Below, piece after piece: positions 25,326 through 32,007 of a DNA stretch of 64,000 bases (position 1 is its first letter; every line of letters starts with the position of its first letter). The notes beneath the pieces are model-generated. The model had not been told where the DNA came from, made no database searches, and worked only from the letters and a program-made list of their open reading frames with translations. The DNA lies in assembly GCF_022811645.1 (NCBI RefSeq), contig NZ_CP094534.1, forward strand, positions 4,340,001-4,404,000. The letters are read 5' to 3'. A program made the position numbers and the translations under genes. The stretch comes from Hymenobacter monticola (lineage in GTDB: Bacteria > Bacteroidota > Bacteroidia > Cytophagales > Hymenobacteraceae).

Positions 25326-25964
25326 TTACTCTGCCACGCGGTTCAGGCGCTCGGCCTCGGCTTCGCTCACGTGCCCGCGCCCCACCAGGAAGCCGCGCAC
25401 CGTACGGAAGGCCTCGGCATCGAGCCCCGAGTTGGGGTGCGCCAGGGCGGCGTTGAGCAGCAGCTCTTTGTCTTCGTCCACGTGCTTGCTCAGGCCCAGG
25501 AAGGCCGGCAGGTTGCTTTCCACCGAGAAGCGCAGAAAGCGGATTTCGGGGTTGCGCGGGTCGATGCTCACGGCCTGCTCGAAGGTGCGGGCGGCGTCCT
25601 GCACGTAGGTCAGCTTATTGAACATGGACGCGTCGCGGGCCCGAATGGCTTCGGCGGCGCCTTTGTACGCCAGCACCAGGCCATCACGGTCCTTGTAATC
25701 GGCCAGCAGATTGTAGAACTTTTCTCCGGCGGCTTTGTCGGAAGCGGCTTGCTCGTAGTGGCGGCGCAGAATAGTGGGGTGGAAAGGCGACGAAGACACG
25801 ATATCGAAATGAAGAAGTTGAGAGAGGGCAGCCGGGGCATGGGCCGGGGGTAAAACCCGCGCGCAGCCATCGAACGGCTCGGTTTTCGGCCGCAAATCAG
25901 CTGCCGAGGCCGATGACCAAATCACGGACAGTACCGCCAGAGAATAAATTTTGGAAACACGCAT
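25326..25964 (-). CDS. Exported TPR-like protein in the carotenoid locus
   Basis: 212 aa from the ATG at 25964, which yields the signal peptide MRVSKIYSLAVLSVIWSSASA; an upstream ATG at 26024 gives an unlikely N-terminus. The mature part is helical, with TPR-like units (GLVLAYKGAAEAIRARDASM, DAARTFEQAVSIDPRNPEIR) and a conserved-looking VDEDKELLLNAALAHPNSGL. It lies between crtB and ispH on the same strand, 69 bp after crtB. No carotenoid enzyme motif is present. It may be a passenger or may act in pigment storage or envelope assembly; this is unknown. Confidence 0.8.
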   Translation of the reverse strand: MRVSKIYSLAVLSVIWSSASAADLRPKTEPFDGCARVLPPAHAPAALSQLLHFDIVSSSPFHPTILRRHYEQAASDKAAGEKFYNLLADYKDRDGLVLAYKGAAEAIRARDASMFNKLTYVQDAARTFEQAVSIDPRNPEIRFLRFSVESNLPAFLGLSKHVDEDKELLLNAALAHPNSGLDAEAFRTVRGFLVGRGHVSEAEAERLNRVAE

Positions 25965-26033
25965 AGCAGCAAAATTACGGCTTACAATGGCAAACCGCCG
26001 GCTGCATACAAAAGCCGGGCCCAAAAGCTCGCC

Positions 26034-26876
26034 TTAGATGCGCGACAGCCGGTAGCGGAAATACGAACCTAGCAGCAACAGCAGCTTGGTGTTATCCGGT
26101 ACGCGCACCCGCTCGCCGAGGATACGCGCCGCCGGCAGCTTTTTGATTTTATAGAAGAGCTTGAGGTAGTACACATACGCCAGATACACGCCCAGCTTGG
26201 CCGAGCGCGGCAGCTGCTGAATGCCCGCGTAGGCTGCCTCAAAATCGGCCTTGATGTCGGCCTCAATCTCGCTTTTGGTGGCGTCGTTGAAGCGCGAATA
26301 CACCACGCCGGGAAAGTACACGCGCCCCCGGTCTTCGTAATCAGAACGGATGTCGCGCAGGAAATTCACTTTCTGAAACGCCGCCCCCAGCCGCCGGGCC
26401 GGCTCGCGGAGGCGCTCAAACAGCGCATCATCGCCGTCACAGAAAACGCGCAAACACATCAGCCCCACCACCTCGGCCGAGCCGTAGATGTACTCGTTGT
26501 ACAGGTCGGCATGGTAGCTCTGGTCTTCCAAATCAAGCGCCATGCTGTGCAGAAACGCCTCGATGAACTCGCGGTCGATGTTGTAGCGCCGCACCACATG
26601 CTGAAAGGCGTGCAGCACGGGGTTGAAGCTCAGGCCGGCATCCAGGGCCTCGTAGGTCTGGCGTCGGAAGTCGGCCAGCAGGGCGGCCTTGTCATGCTCG
26701 TGAAAGGTATCTACAATTTCATCGGCCCAGCGCACGAACCCATACACGGCGTACACCGGCAGGTGCAGTCGCTCGTCAAGCGTGCGGATGCCCAGCGTGA
26801 ACGAGGTGCTGTAGCGCCCCGTGATAAGCTTGCTGCACGCCAGGCTGGTGTCGGTAAAAAGTTGAACGTGGTCCAT
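26034..26876 (-). CDS. crtB: Phytoene synthase
   Basis: 280 aa from the ATG at 26876 (MDHVQLFTDTSLACSKLITG); a further upstream ATG at 26930 runs through the repeat-rich leader and is rejected. It condenses two GGPP into phytoene. The Asp-rich, Mg-diphosphate binding motifs are WADEIVD in helix D and DIRSDYEDRGRVYFP near the C-terminus. LYGFVRWADE-type context (AVYGFVRWADEIVDTF), SAEVVGLMCLRVF and AAFQKVNFLRDIRSD are typical of CrtB rather than squalene synthase. It follows crtI, separated by an 89-bp leader carrying repeated TGAGTAA motifs. It is membrane-associated in related bacteria. Confidence 0.96.
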   Translation of the reverse strand: MDHVQLFTDTSLACSKLITGRYSTSFTLGIRTLDERLHLPVYAVYGFVRWADEIVDTFHEHDKAALLADFRRQTYEALDAGLSFNPVLHAFQHVVRRYNIDREFIEAFLHSMALDLEDQSYHADLYNEYIYGSAEVVGLMCLRVFCDGDDALFERLREPARRLGAAFQKVNFLRDIRSDYEDRGRVYFPGVVYSRFNDATKSEIEADIKADFEAAYAGIQQLPRSAKLGVYLAYVYYLKLFYKIKKLPAARILGERVRVPDNTKLLLLLGSYFRYRLSRI

Positions 26877-26884
26877 GTGGTGAA

Positions 26885-26952
26885 TGAGTAAATGAGTAAC
26901 TGAGTAAAGTGAGTGTCTGAGTAATTCCACCGAGATGGTGGCTCTTTACTCA
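26885..26952. repeat. TGAGTAA direct repeats with central hairpin between crtI and crtB
   Basis: Four exact TGAGTAA copies (26885, 26893, 26901, 26918) are followed by a 5-bp stem (26927-26931 with 26937-26941) and an inverted copy TTACTCA (26946-26952). The spacing of 8 bp between the first three copies suggests a structured RNA leader or a repeated protein site just before crtB. Confidence 0.6.
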
Positions 26953-26965
26953 GGTTCTCACTAGC

Positions 26966-28531
26966 TCACTTGCTCATTTCTTTAAGCACTTCGCCCGCCA
27001 CCACCTGGCCCGAAATGAGCGAGGGCGGCACGCCCGGGCCGGGCACGGTGAGCTGGCCCGTGAAATACAAATTACTGACTTTTTTACTCTTCAGTGTAGG
27101 CTTCAGAATGGCAGTCTGTTTCAGGGTGTTGGCCAAGCCGTAGGCGTTGCCCTTGAAGCTGTGGTAGTCGGCAATGAAGTCGCGGTGGGCGTAGCTGCGC
27201 TTGAACACCACGTGCTCGCGGATGGCGTGGCCGCAGTGCTTTTCTAAGCGGTCCATCAGCAGGTCGTAGTACCGCTCGCGGGTGGCCTCGTCGTCGGCTA
27301 GGCCGGGGGCCACCGGTATGAGTAGAAACAGGTTTTCCTGGCCTGCGGGGGCCACGGTGGGGTCGGTTTTGCTGGGCACCGAGGCATAGTACAGTGGGCG
27401 CGTGGGCCACTGCGGCTGCTCGTAAATCTCGCGGGCGTGCTGGTTCAGGTCCTCGTCGAAGAAGAGGTTGTGGTGGCGCAGCTTATCCAGCTTACGGTTG
27501 ACGCCGAGGTAGAACAGCAGGCTTGACGGGGCCATCACGCGAGAGTCCCAGTACTTGGCGTCGTAGTGCCGGTGCTCGGGCTTGAGTACTTGCTGCTCGA
27601 TGTGATGGTAGTCGGCCCCGGCCACCACGGCATCAGCGGCGTGGAAGCCGCCGGCGGTGCGCACACCGGTACTGCGGCCGTTTTCTACCACGATTTCGGT
27701 CACTTCCTGGTTGTATTCGATGCGTACGCCCAACTCCTCGGCCAGGCGCACCATGCCTTCCACAATTTTGTGCATGCCGCCTTTGGGGTACCAGGTGCCC
27801 AGCGCCAGGTCGGCGTAGTTCATCAGCGAGTAAAGCGCGGGCGTGTTTTCCGAGGTGGCGCCGAGGAAGAGAATGGGAAATTCCACCAGTTCCAGCAGGC
27901 GCGGGTCTTTGAAGAAGCGGCGCACGTGCTTGTGCATGCTTTGCAGCACGTCCATGCGCACCATGTCCACCAGCAGCTTCGGGTCGGCAAACTCAAATAC
28001 CGAGCGGCTCGGCGCATACACCAGCCGGTTGATGCCTACTTCGTACTTATAAGCGGCTTGCTTCAGAAACTCGTCGAGCCGGGCGGCGCTGCCGGGCTCG
28101 TAGCGCTCAAAGAGGGCGCGCAGCTCGCTCATTTTGGCCGGAATATCCACGGCCTCGGGCCCGCGAAAGATGACCTGATACGATGGGTCGAGGCGCACCA
28201 ATTCGTAGTAATCGGCTACTTTTTTATTAAAGCGGGCGAAGTAGTTCTCAAACACGTCGGGCATCCAGTACCAGCTCGGGCCCATGTCGAAGGTGAAGCC
28301 CTGCGCCTGAAACACCCGCGCCCGGCCACCGGGCCCTTCGTTCTTTTCCAAAATGGTAACCTGCCAGCCGGCCTGTGCCAGAGTGCTCGCCGCGGCCAGC
28401 CCCGCAAAGCCCGCCCCAATAACAACTGCTCGCTTCGGCGAGCCTGCAAGCGTATTCGAGGCCGCGTGGATGGCGGCATTGGCAGCAGTAGTGACAGCGG
28501 TGACGGCGGAGGTGGCGGCAGGCGAGGACAA
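26966..28531 (-). CDS. crtI: Phytoene desaturase
   Basis: 521 aa FAD-dependent desaturase converting phytoene to lycopene-type products. The Rossmann motif AVVIGAGFAGLAAASTLAQA starts near residue 35 and is followed by TILEKNEGPGGRARVF and FDMGPSWYWMPDVFENYF. The C-terminal FAD contact is NLYFTGQLTVPGPGVPPSLI. The only plausible start is a TTG at 28531, which gives an unusual Ala/Thr/Ser-rich leader of ~34 residues before the Rossmann strand; no in-frame ATG or GTG lies closer. It is the first structural gene after the terminator at 28580-28623 and is followed by crtB. A peripheral membrane location is expected from the family. Confidence 0.95.
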   Translation of the reverse strand: MSSPAATSAVTAVTTAANAAIHAASNTLAGSPKRAVVIGAGFAGLAAASTLAQAGWQVTILEKNEGPGGRARVFQAQGFTFDMGPSWYWMPDVFENYFARFNKKVADYYELVRLDPSYQVIFRGPEAVDIPAKMSELRALFERYEPGSAARLDEFLKQAAYKYEVGINRLVYAPSRSVFEFADPKLLVDMVRMDVLQSMHKHVRRFFKDPRLLELVEFPILFLGATSENTPALYSLMNYADLALGTWYPKGGMHKIVEGMVRLAEELGVRIEYNQEVTEIVVENGRSTGVRTAGGFHAADAVVAGADYHHIEQQVLKPEHRHYDAKYWDSRVMAPSSLLFYLGVNRKLDKLRHHNLFFDEDLNQHAREIYEQPQWPTRPLYYASVPSKTDPTVAPAGQENLFLLIPVAPGLADDEATRERYYDLLMDRLEKHCGHAIREHVVFKRSYAHRDFIADYHSFKGNAYGLANTLKQTAILKPTLKSKKVSNLYFTGQLTVPGPGVPPSLISGQVVAGEVLKEMSK

Positions 28532-28579
28532 AAGCAGGAACAGACGAGGTTATAAAAAACGAAGTACGCGAAAAAAGAA

Positions 28580-28623
28580 GCCGCCGGCCCGGCGCCGCAA
28601 GTTGCAGCGGCAGGGCCGGCGGC
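28580..28623 (-). terminator. Strong terminator or attenuator between the sigma factor and crtI
   Basis: An 11-bp GC-only stem (28580-28590 with 28613-28623), extended by inner pairing, is followed on the minus strand by TTCTTTTTT. It lies 22 bp past the sigma-factor stop and 49 bp before crtI, so it should end or limit transcription into the pigment genes. Confidence 0.82.
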
Positions 28624-28645
28624 CACCGCACCGGGGCGATGCGGG

Positions 28646-29191
28646 TTAATCTTCCGCCAAGTCGGAGCCGGTGCCGGCTCCTACCGGCGCGTACACCTGC
28701 AGGGCGGCTTTCAGGTCCTTGCGGGCAATGTGGATGCGGTTTTTAACGGTACCAATCGGGATTTGCAGCTTCTCGGCAATCTCCATGTACTTATAGCCGA
28801 TGTAGTACATCATGAACGGCGTGCGGTAGTCGGAGCCGAGGCTGGAAATGGCCTCGTTGATGTCGCGCACCACAAAATCGGACGTGGCGCCGTTGTGAGT
28901 GATGTAGTTCTGGTCGGTGTTGAAATACTGAAAATACTCCGTCGAATCGATGTTGGAGCTGCGCTTAGTAATCTTATTGTAATTGTTGATGAAGGTGTTG
29001 CGCATGATGGTATACAACCACGCCTTCAGGTTGGTACCGGCCTTAAACTTGTCCTTGTTGAGCAGGGCCTTGAGGAGGGTTTCCTGCACTAAATCTTTGG
29101 CGTCGTCAGCGTCTCGCGTCAAGTTCATGGCGGCGGGCCGGAGCGTCAGCGAAATTTTCTGCACTTGCGAGGTGAATTCGAGCGAAGTCAT
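28646..29191 (-). CDS. ECF-type RNA polymerase sigma factor
   Basis: 181 aa from the ATG at 29191. Region 2 has NLTRDADDAKDLVQETLLKA and KAWLYTIMRNTFINNYNK; region 4 has YRTPFMMYYIGYKYMEIAEK and LQIPIGTVKNRIHIARKDLK, a clear helix-turn-helix. No signal or anti-sigma domain is fused and no obvious anti-sigma gene is adjacent, so control of activity is unclear. A TATATTTG -7 element lies 32 bp upstream. Its place between a CarH-like regulator and crtI suggests a role in light- or stress-induced pigment expression, by analogy with CarQ of Myxococcus; this is inference. Confidence 0.92.
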   Translation of the reverse strand: MTSLEFTSQVQKISLTLRPAAMNLTRDADDAKDLVQETLLKALLNKDKFKAGTNLKAWLYTIMRNTFINNYNKITKRSSNIDSTEYFQYFNTDQNYITHNGATSDFVVRDINEAISSLGSDYRTPFMMYYIGYKYMEIAEKLQIPIGTVKNRIHIARKDLKAALQVYAPVGAGTGSDLAED

Positions 29192-29222
29192 GCTGTTTAG
29201 CTTTTCGTGACCGTTTGTTAAA

Positions 29223-29230
29223 CAAATATA
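29223..29230 (-). promoter_or_regulatory. Putative -7 element of the ECF sigma gene
   Basis: The minus strand reads TATATTTG, an exact TAnnTTTG match, 31 bp before the sigma-factor ATG. A TTTG lies 11 bp further upstream, too close for a standard -33 element. Confidence 0.5.
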
Positions 29231-29416
29231 CGAGCCCGCCGCAAATTCAGCCGGCTCCGGCCAAACTATTTCGCCCGGCACCCCGGCTTCGTTCAAGCCG
29301 GCGCGGCAAGGTACGCCCGGCCGCCGATTCGCTCCGGTGCTGTCCTGCCCGCTGTCGTTATCAAATAATGAAGCTTCGCGAGCAAGTACGAGCCGTTGCG
29401 CCTGCGCGGTTTGTTT

Positions 29417-30316
29417 TTAGGCCGCCACCGGTTCGGTGGCACTTTCGGCCACCAAGGCCAAAAAGTCCGTCATCAGCTCCGGCGACACGCAGTTTTTGGG
29501 CAGCTGCAGCCCCTCCTGCCGGGCCAGCTGGCCGTATATGACCACTAGTTTATCGGGGCAGCAGTCGGCCACGGCCTGCGCAAACTCCCCTACCCGGCTG
29601 CGCTCGGGCTGGGTGGTGAGCACCGTGGCCAGGGCATCGGGCTGGTAGGTTTGGCACACGGCCGCCAGCTCTTCCACGGGCATGTTTTGCCCTAAGTAGA
29701 GCGTGTGCTGGCCCCGGGCGCGCAGCACATAGTTCATGAAAAGCAGCGCCAGCTCGTGCAGCTCGTTGGCCGGCAAAAACAGCACCCAGCGCCGCGACGT
29801 GGCGGGCACGGTGGGCAGTGCATCCGTCGCGGCCAGGATTTTTTGCCGCAACAAATGCGCGAGCAGATGCTCCTGCGCCGGGTTCACGGTGCCGGCCAGC
29901 CACATCAGCCCGATGCGCTGCAACAGCGGATAGGCCACAAACAGCATCATTTTCTCGAAGCCGAGCCGGGCGCTGGCCTCGGTCAGGAGCTGGTTGAGGC
30001 GCTGTTCGTCGAAGCTGAGCATGGCGGCCAGCAAGCCGTTTACCTGCTGGTGATAGTCGTGCGCGTCGTTGCAGCAGGCCAGCACGGCGGCCTGAATTTC
30101 TTCGTCGCTGAGCTGCGCCACCTGCGAGATGCGGCGGCCGCGGGCGCAGAGCGTGGTCACGTTGAGGAGGCGGCGCAAGTCGCTCTCGCAGTAGGTGCGA
30201 ATGTTGGTGGCCGTGCGCACCGGCCGCAACAGGCCATAGCGTTGCTCCCACATCCGAATGGTGTGCGCCTTGATGCCCGAAAGCTGCTCTAAGTCGCTGA
30301 TGGAGAAGTGGCCCAT
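29417..30316 (-). CDS. CarH/LitR-like MerR regulator with B12-binding domain
   Basis: 299 aa. Residues 1-70 form a MerR winged helix (FSISDLEQLSGIKAHTIRMW, then EQRYGLLRPVRTATNIRTY). A four-helix bundle follows with Trp139 in GLMWLAGTV and Glu149-His150 in NPAQEHLLAHLL, reproducing the W-x9-EH motif that caps adenosylcobalamin in CarH. The C-terminal Rossmann-like B12 domain has His187 in LPANELHELALLF, at the position of the lower-axial-ligand histidine. In characterised CarH proteins, dark AdoCbl-bound tetramers repress carotenoid genes and light breaks them. All key residues are kept here, so a light-sensing repressor of the adjacent crt genes is a reasonable inference. It starts 27 bp after crtZ, on the same strand. 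Confidence 0.92.
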   Translation of the reverse strand: MGHFSISDLEQLSGIKAHTIRMWEQRYGLLRPVRTATNIRTYCESDLRRLLNVTTLCARGRRISQVAQLSDEEIQAAVLACCNDAHDYHQQVNGLLAAMLSFDEQRLNQLLTEASARLGFEKMMLFVAYPLLQRIGLMWLAGTVNPAQEHLLAHLLRQKILAATDALPTVPATSRRWVLFLPANELHELALLFMNYVLRARGQHTLYLGQNMPVEELAAVCQTYQPDALATVLTTQPERSRVGEFAQAVADCCPDKLVVIYGQLARQEGLQLPKNCVSPELMTDFLALVAESATEPVAA

Positions 30317-30343
30317 GGTTGAGTGGGAATGAATAATAAAACG

Positions 30344-30859
30344 CTAAGCGTCGCTGCGTTCAACGGCGCTTACCGATTGGGCGCGTTTCGCGTTGCGGTT
30401 CCGGGCTTGCTGGCGGGCCAATTCGAGGTATTTTGGCGACACCCACAGCAGGCCAAATTCGGCCGAGCCGTCGCGGCCGGTGGTTTTGTGGTGGGTTTTG
30501 TGGGCCATATTGAGGGCCCGCAGGTAGGTGTTTTGCGACTTTTTCCAAAAGCGCAAACGGCCGTGAATCAGCACGTCGTGCACAAAGAAGTAAACCGTGC
30601 CGTAGGCGGCAATGCCCACGCCCACCCAAAACCACCAACGCCCACCGTTGTCGCCGGTGATGAACAAAGCGGCCGAGATGGCACCGTAAATCAGAAAAAA
30701 CAGGTCGTTGCGCTCCACCGGGTGCGGGTGCCGCACGTGGTGTGAGCGGTGCAAAAACCACAACGGCCCGTGCTGCACAAACTTGTGCATAAACCACGCC
30801 CAGAATTCCATGAATCCGAAGGTGGCGAGGGTGATGCCAATGGCGGCCAGTGCTGTCAT
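30344..30859 (-). CDS. crtZ: Beta-carotene hydroxylase, CrtZ type
   Basis: 171 aa from the ATG at 30859 (MTALAAIGITLATFGFMEFW). It is a fatty acid hydroxylase-type membrane di-iron enzyme adding 3-hydroxyl groups to carotenoid rings. Conserved His motifs: HKFVQH (residues 25-30), HRSHHVRHPHPVE (from 37), HDVLIHGR and AHKTHHK. Membrane segments flank the clusters. It is the first gene of the pigment locus and is followed 27 bp later by the CarH-like regulator. The upstream gap contains a nested inverted repeat at 30903-30954 that could be an operator. The C-terminus is basic and probably cytosolic. Confidence 0.94.
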   Translation of the reverse strand: MTALAAIGITLATFGFMEFWAWFMHKFVQHGPLWFLHRSHHVRHPHPVERNDLFFLIYGAISAALFITGDNGGRWWFWVGVGIAAYGTVYFFVHDVLIHGRLRFWKKSQNTYLRALNMAHKTHHKTTGRDGSAEFGLLWVSPKYLELARQQARNRNAKRAQSVSAVERSDA

Positions 30860-30902
30860 GCGAAAGTAACCCGAACGGGAAAGGGGTTGTTTGGAAACGA
30901 CG

Positions 30903-30954
30903 CCGAAACGCCGCTTCACATCGGATTAATTCCGGTTGCAAAGCGGCGTTTCGG
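30903..30954. repeat. Nested inverted repeat upstream of crtZ
   Basis: A perfect 14-bp inverted repeat (30903-30916 with 30941-30954) encloses a second smaller palindrome (30922-30925 with 30931-30934). It lies between the enoyl-CoA hydratase stop and crtZ and has no T-tract on the minus strand. It could be a terminator of the hydratase gene or a regulator-binding site. Confidence 0.6.
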
Positions 30955-30985
30955 GGGTTGAAGCCACGAAGAAACGGATTTTTAC

Positions 30986-31792
30986 TTACCAGCCAATCTT
31001 TTCCTTGCTCAGGAAGGCGGCGATGCCGCGGCGGCAGTCGTCGGAACCCCGGGCCTCGGCGTTGCGCTGGGCGGCGTAGCGAAGACCTTCTTCCAAGTCC
31101 ATTTCGGGCAGGCGGGCCAGCATTTCTTTGGTCACCTCCATGCTTTGGGCCGAATTTTCGCGGCACAAGCGCTGGGCGTAGATGCGCACAGTTTCGGCCA
31201 GCTCGGCCTTGGGCACCATGAAGGTGATGAGGCCCATATCTAAAGCGGCCTGGGCTGCAATCACGTCGCCGCTAAGCAAGAGCTGCTTGGTGCGGGCCTC
31301 CCCTATTTTGCGCACCAGAAATACGCTCACAATGGCCGGCAGAAAGCCGATTTTCACCTCGGTGTAGCCAAACTTGGCCTCGGGCACGGCAAAGGTCAGG
31401 TCACAAATCGCGGCCAGGCCGCAGCCGCCCGCCAGCGCGTGGCCCTGCACCTCGCCAATAACGACCTTTTTGAGGGTATAAATCTGGTGAAATAGCTGCA
31501 TCAGGTGCGTGGAGTCCTCCAGGTTATCGGTGTAGCCGAAGCCCTGCAGGTCCTGGATGTAGGCCAAATCGGCGCCGGCGCAGAAAACGTCGCCGGCGGC
31601 GCGTAGCACCACCACCTTGGCATTCTCGTCGTTTTCGGCAAATTCGAAGGCTTGCTTGAGCTCCGTTACCACGTCGGCGTTCAGGGCGTTGCGCTTGTCA
31701 GGCCGGTTGAGCGTGATGTAGCCGATGCGGTCCTGGGCTTCGTAGCGGATGTAGCGGAGGGCTTCGAGTTCGGGCGTGAGCAGGTTTTCCAT
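30986..31792 (-). CDS. Enoyl-CoA hydratase/isomerase family protein
   Basis: 268 aa crotonase-fold enzyme. Motifs: ITLNRPDKRNALNADVV, the first oxyanion hole DVFCAGADLAYIQ, the second oxyanion hole and helix GHALAGGCGLAAICDLTFAV, and the catalytic-loop region FGYTEVKIGFLPAIVSVFLV with the Glu that typically activates water. A methylglutaconyl-CoA or short-chain enoyl-CoA hydratase role is plausible, but the family does not allow exact substrate assignment. It stands alone upstream of the carotenoid genes, with 126 bp to crtZ. Cytoplasmic. Confidence 0.9.
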   Translation of the reverse strand: MENLLTPELEALRYIRYEAQDRIGYITLNRPDKRNALNADVVTELKQAFEFAENDENAKVVVLRAAGDVFCAGADLAYIQDLQGFGYTDNLEDSTHLMQLFHQIYTLKKVVIGEVQGHALAGGCGLAAICDLTFAVPEAKFGYTEVKIGFLPAIVSVFLVRKIGEARTKQLLLSGDVIAAQAALDMGLITFMVPKAELAETVRIYAQRLCRENSAQSMEVTKEMLARLPEMDLEEGLRYAAQRNAEARGSDDCRRGIAAFLSKEKIGW

Positions 31793-32007
31793 GAGGGGCG
31801 GGGACGGCGCGGACGGATGGTTGTGACCAGGATGCTAATTGCGACGCAATGGTGGCATCCTCTCAGCAATAAACGGAAAAAAGTAGTTTTCGGTCGGCAG
31901 CGCTCAATTTATGCCACCCCCAAGCCGCTCAAATGGGCGGGCAACGAGGGCGAACCCCACCATTGCGCTAACTCGGTGCGCGAAGGCCTGGGGTTGCCTG
32001 CGTGCAT

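Noticed and set aside
26885..26952. Short repeats between crtI and crtB as a CRISPR-like array
   Set aside because: The repeats are 7 bp and spacers 1-10 bp, far too short for CRISPR, and no cas genes are present.
31793..32007. Possible gene in the gap between enoyl-CoA hydratase and comEC
   Set aside because: Open frames here extend into comEC or the hydratase in wrong frames and show no motif or plausible start.
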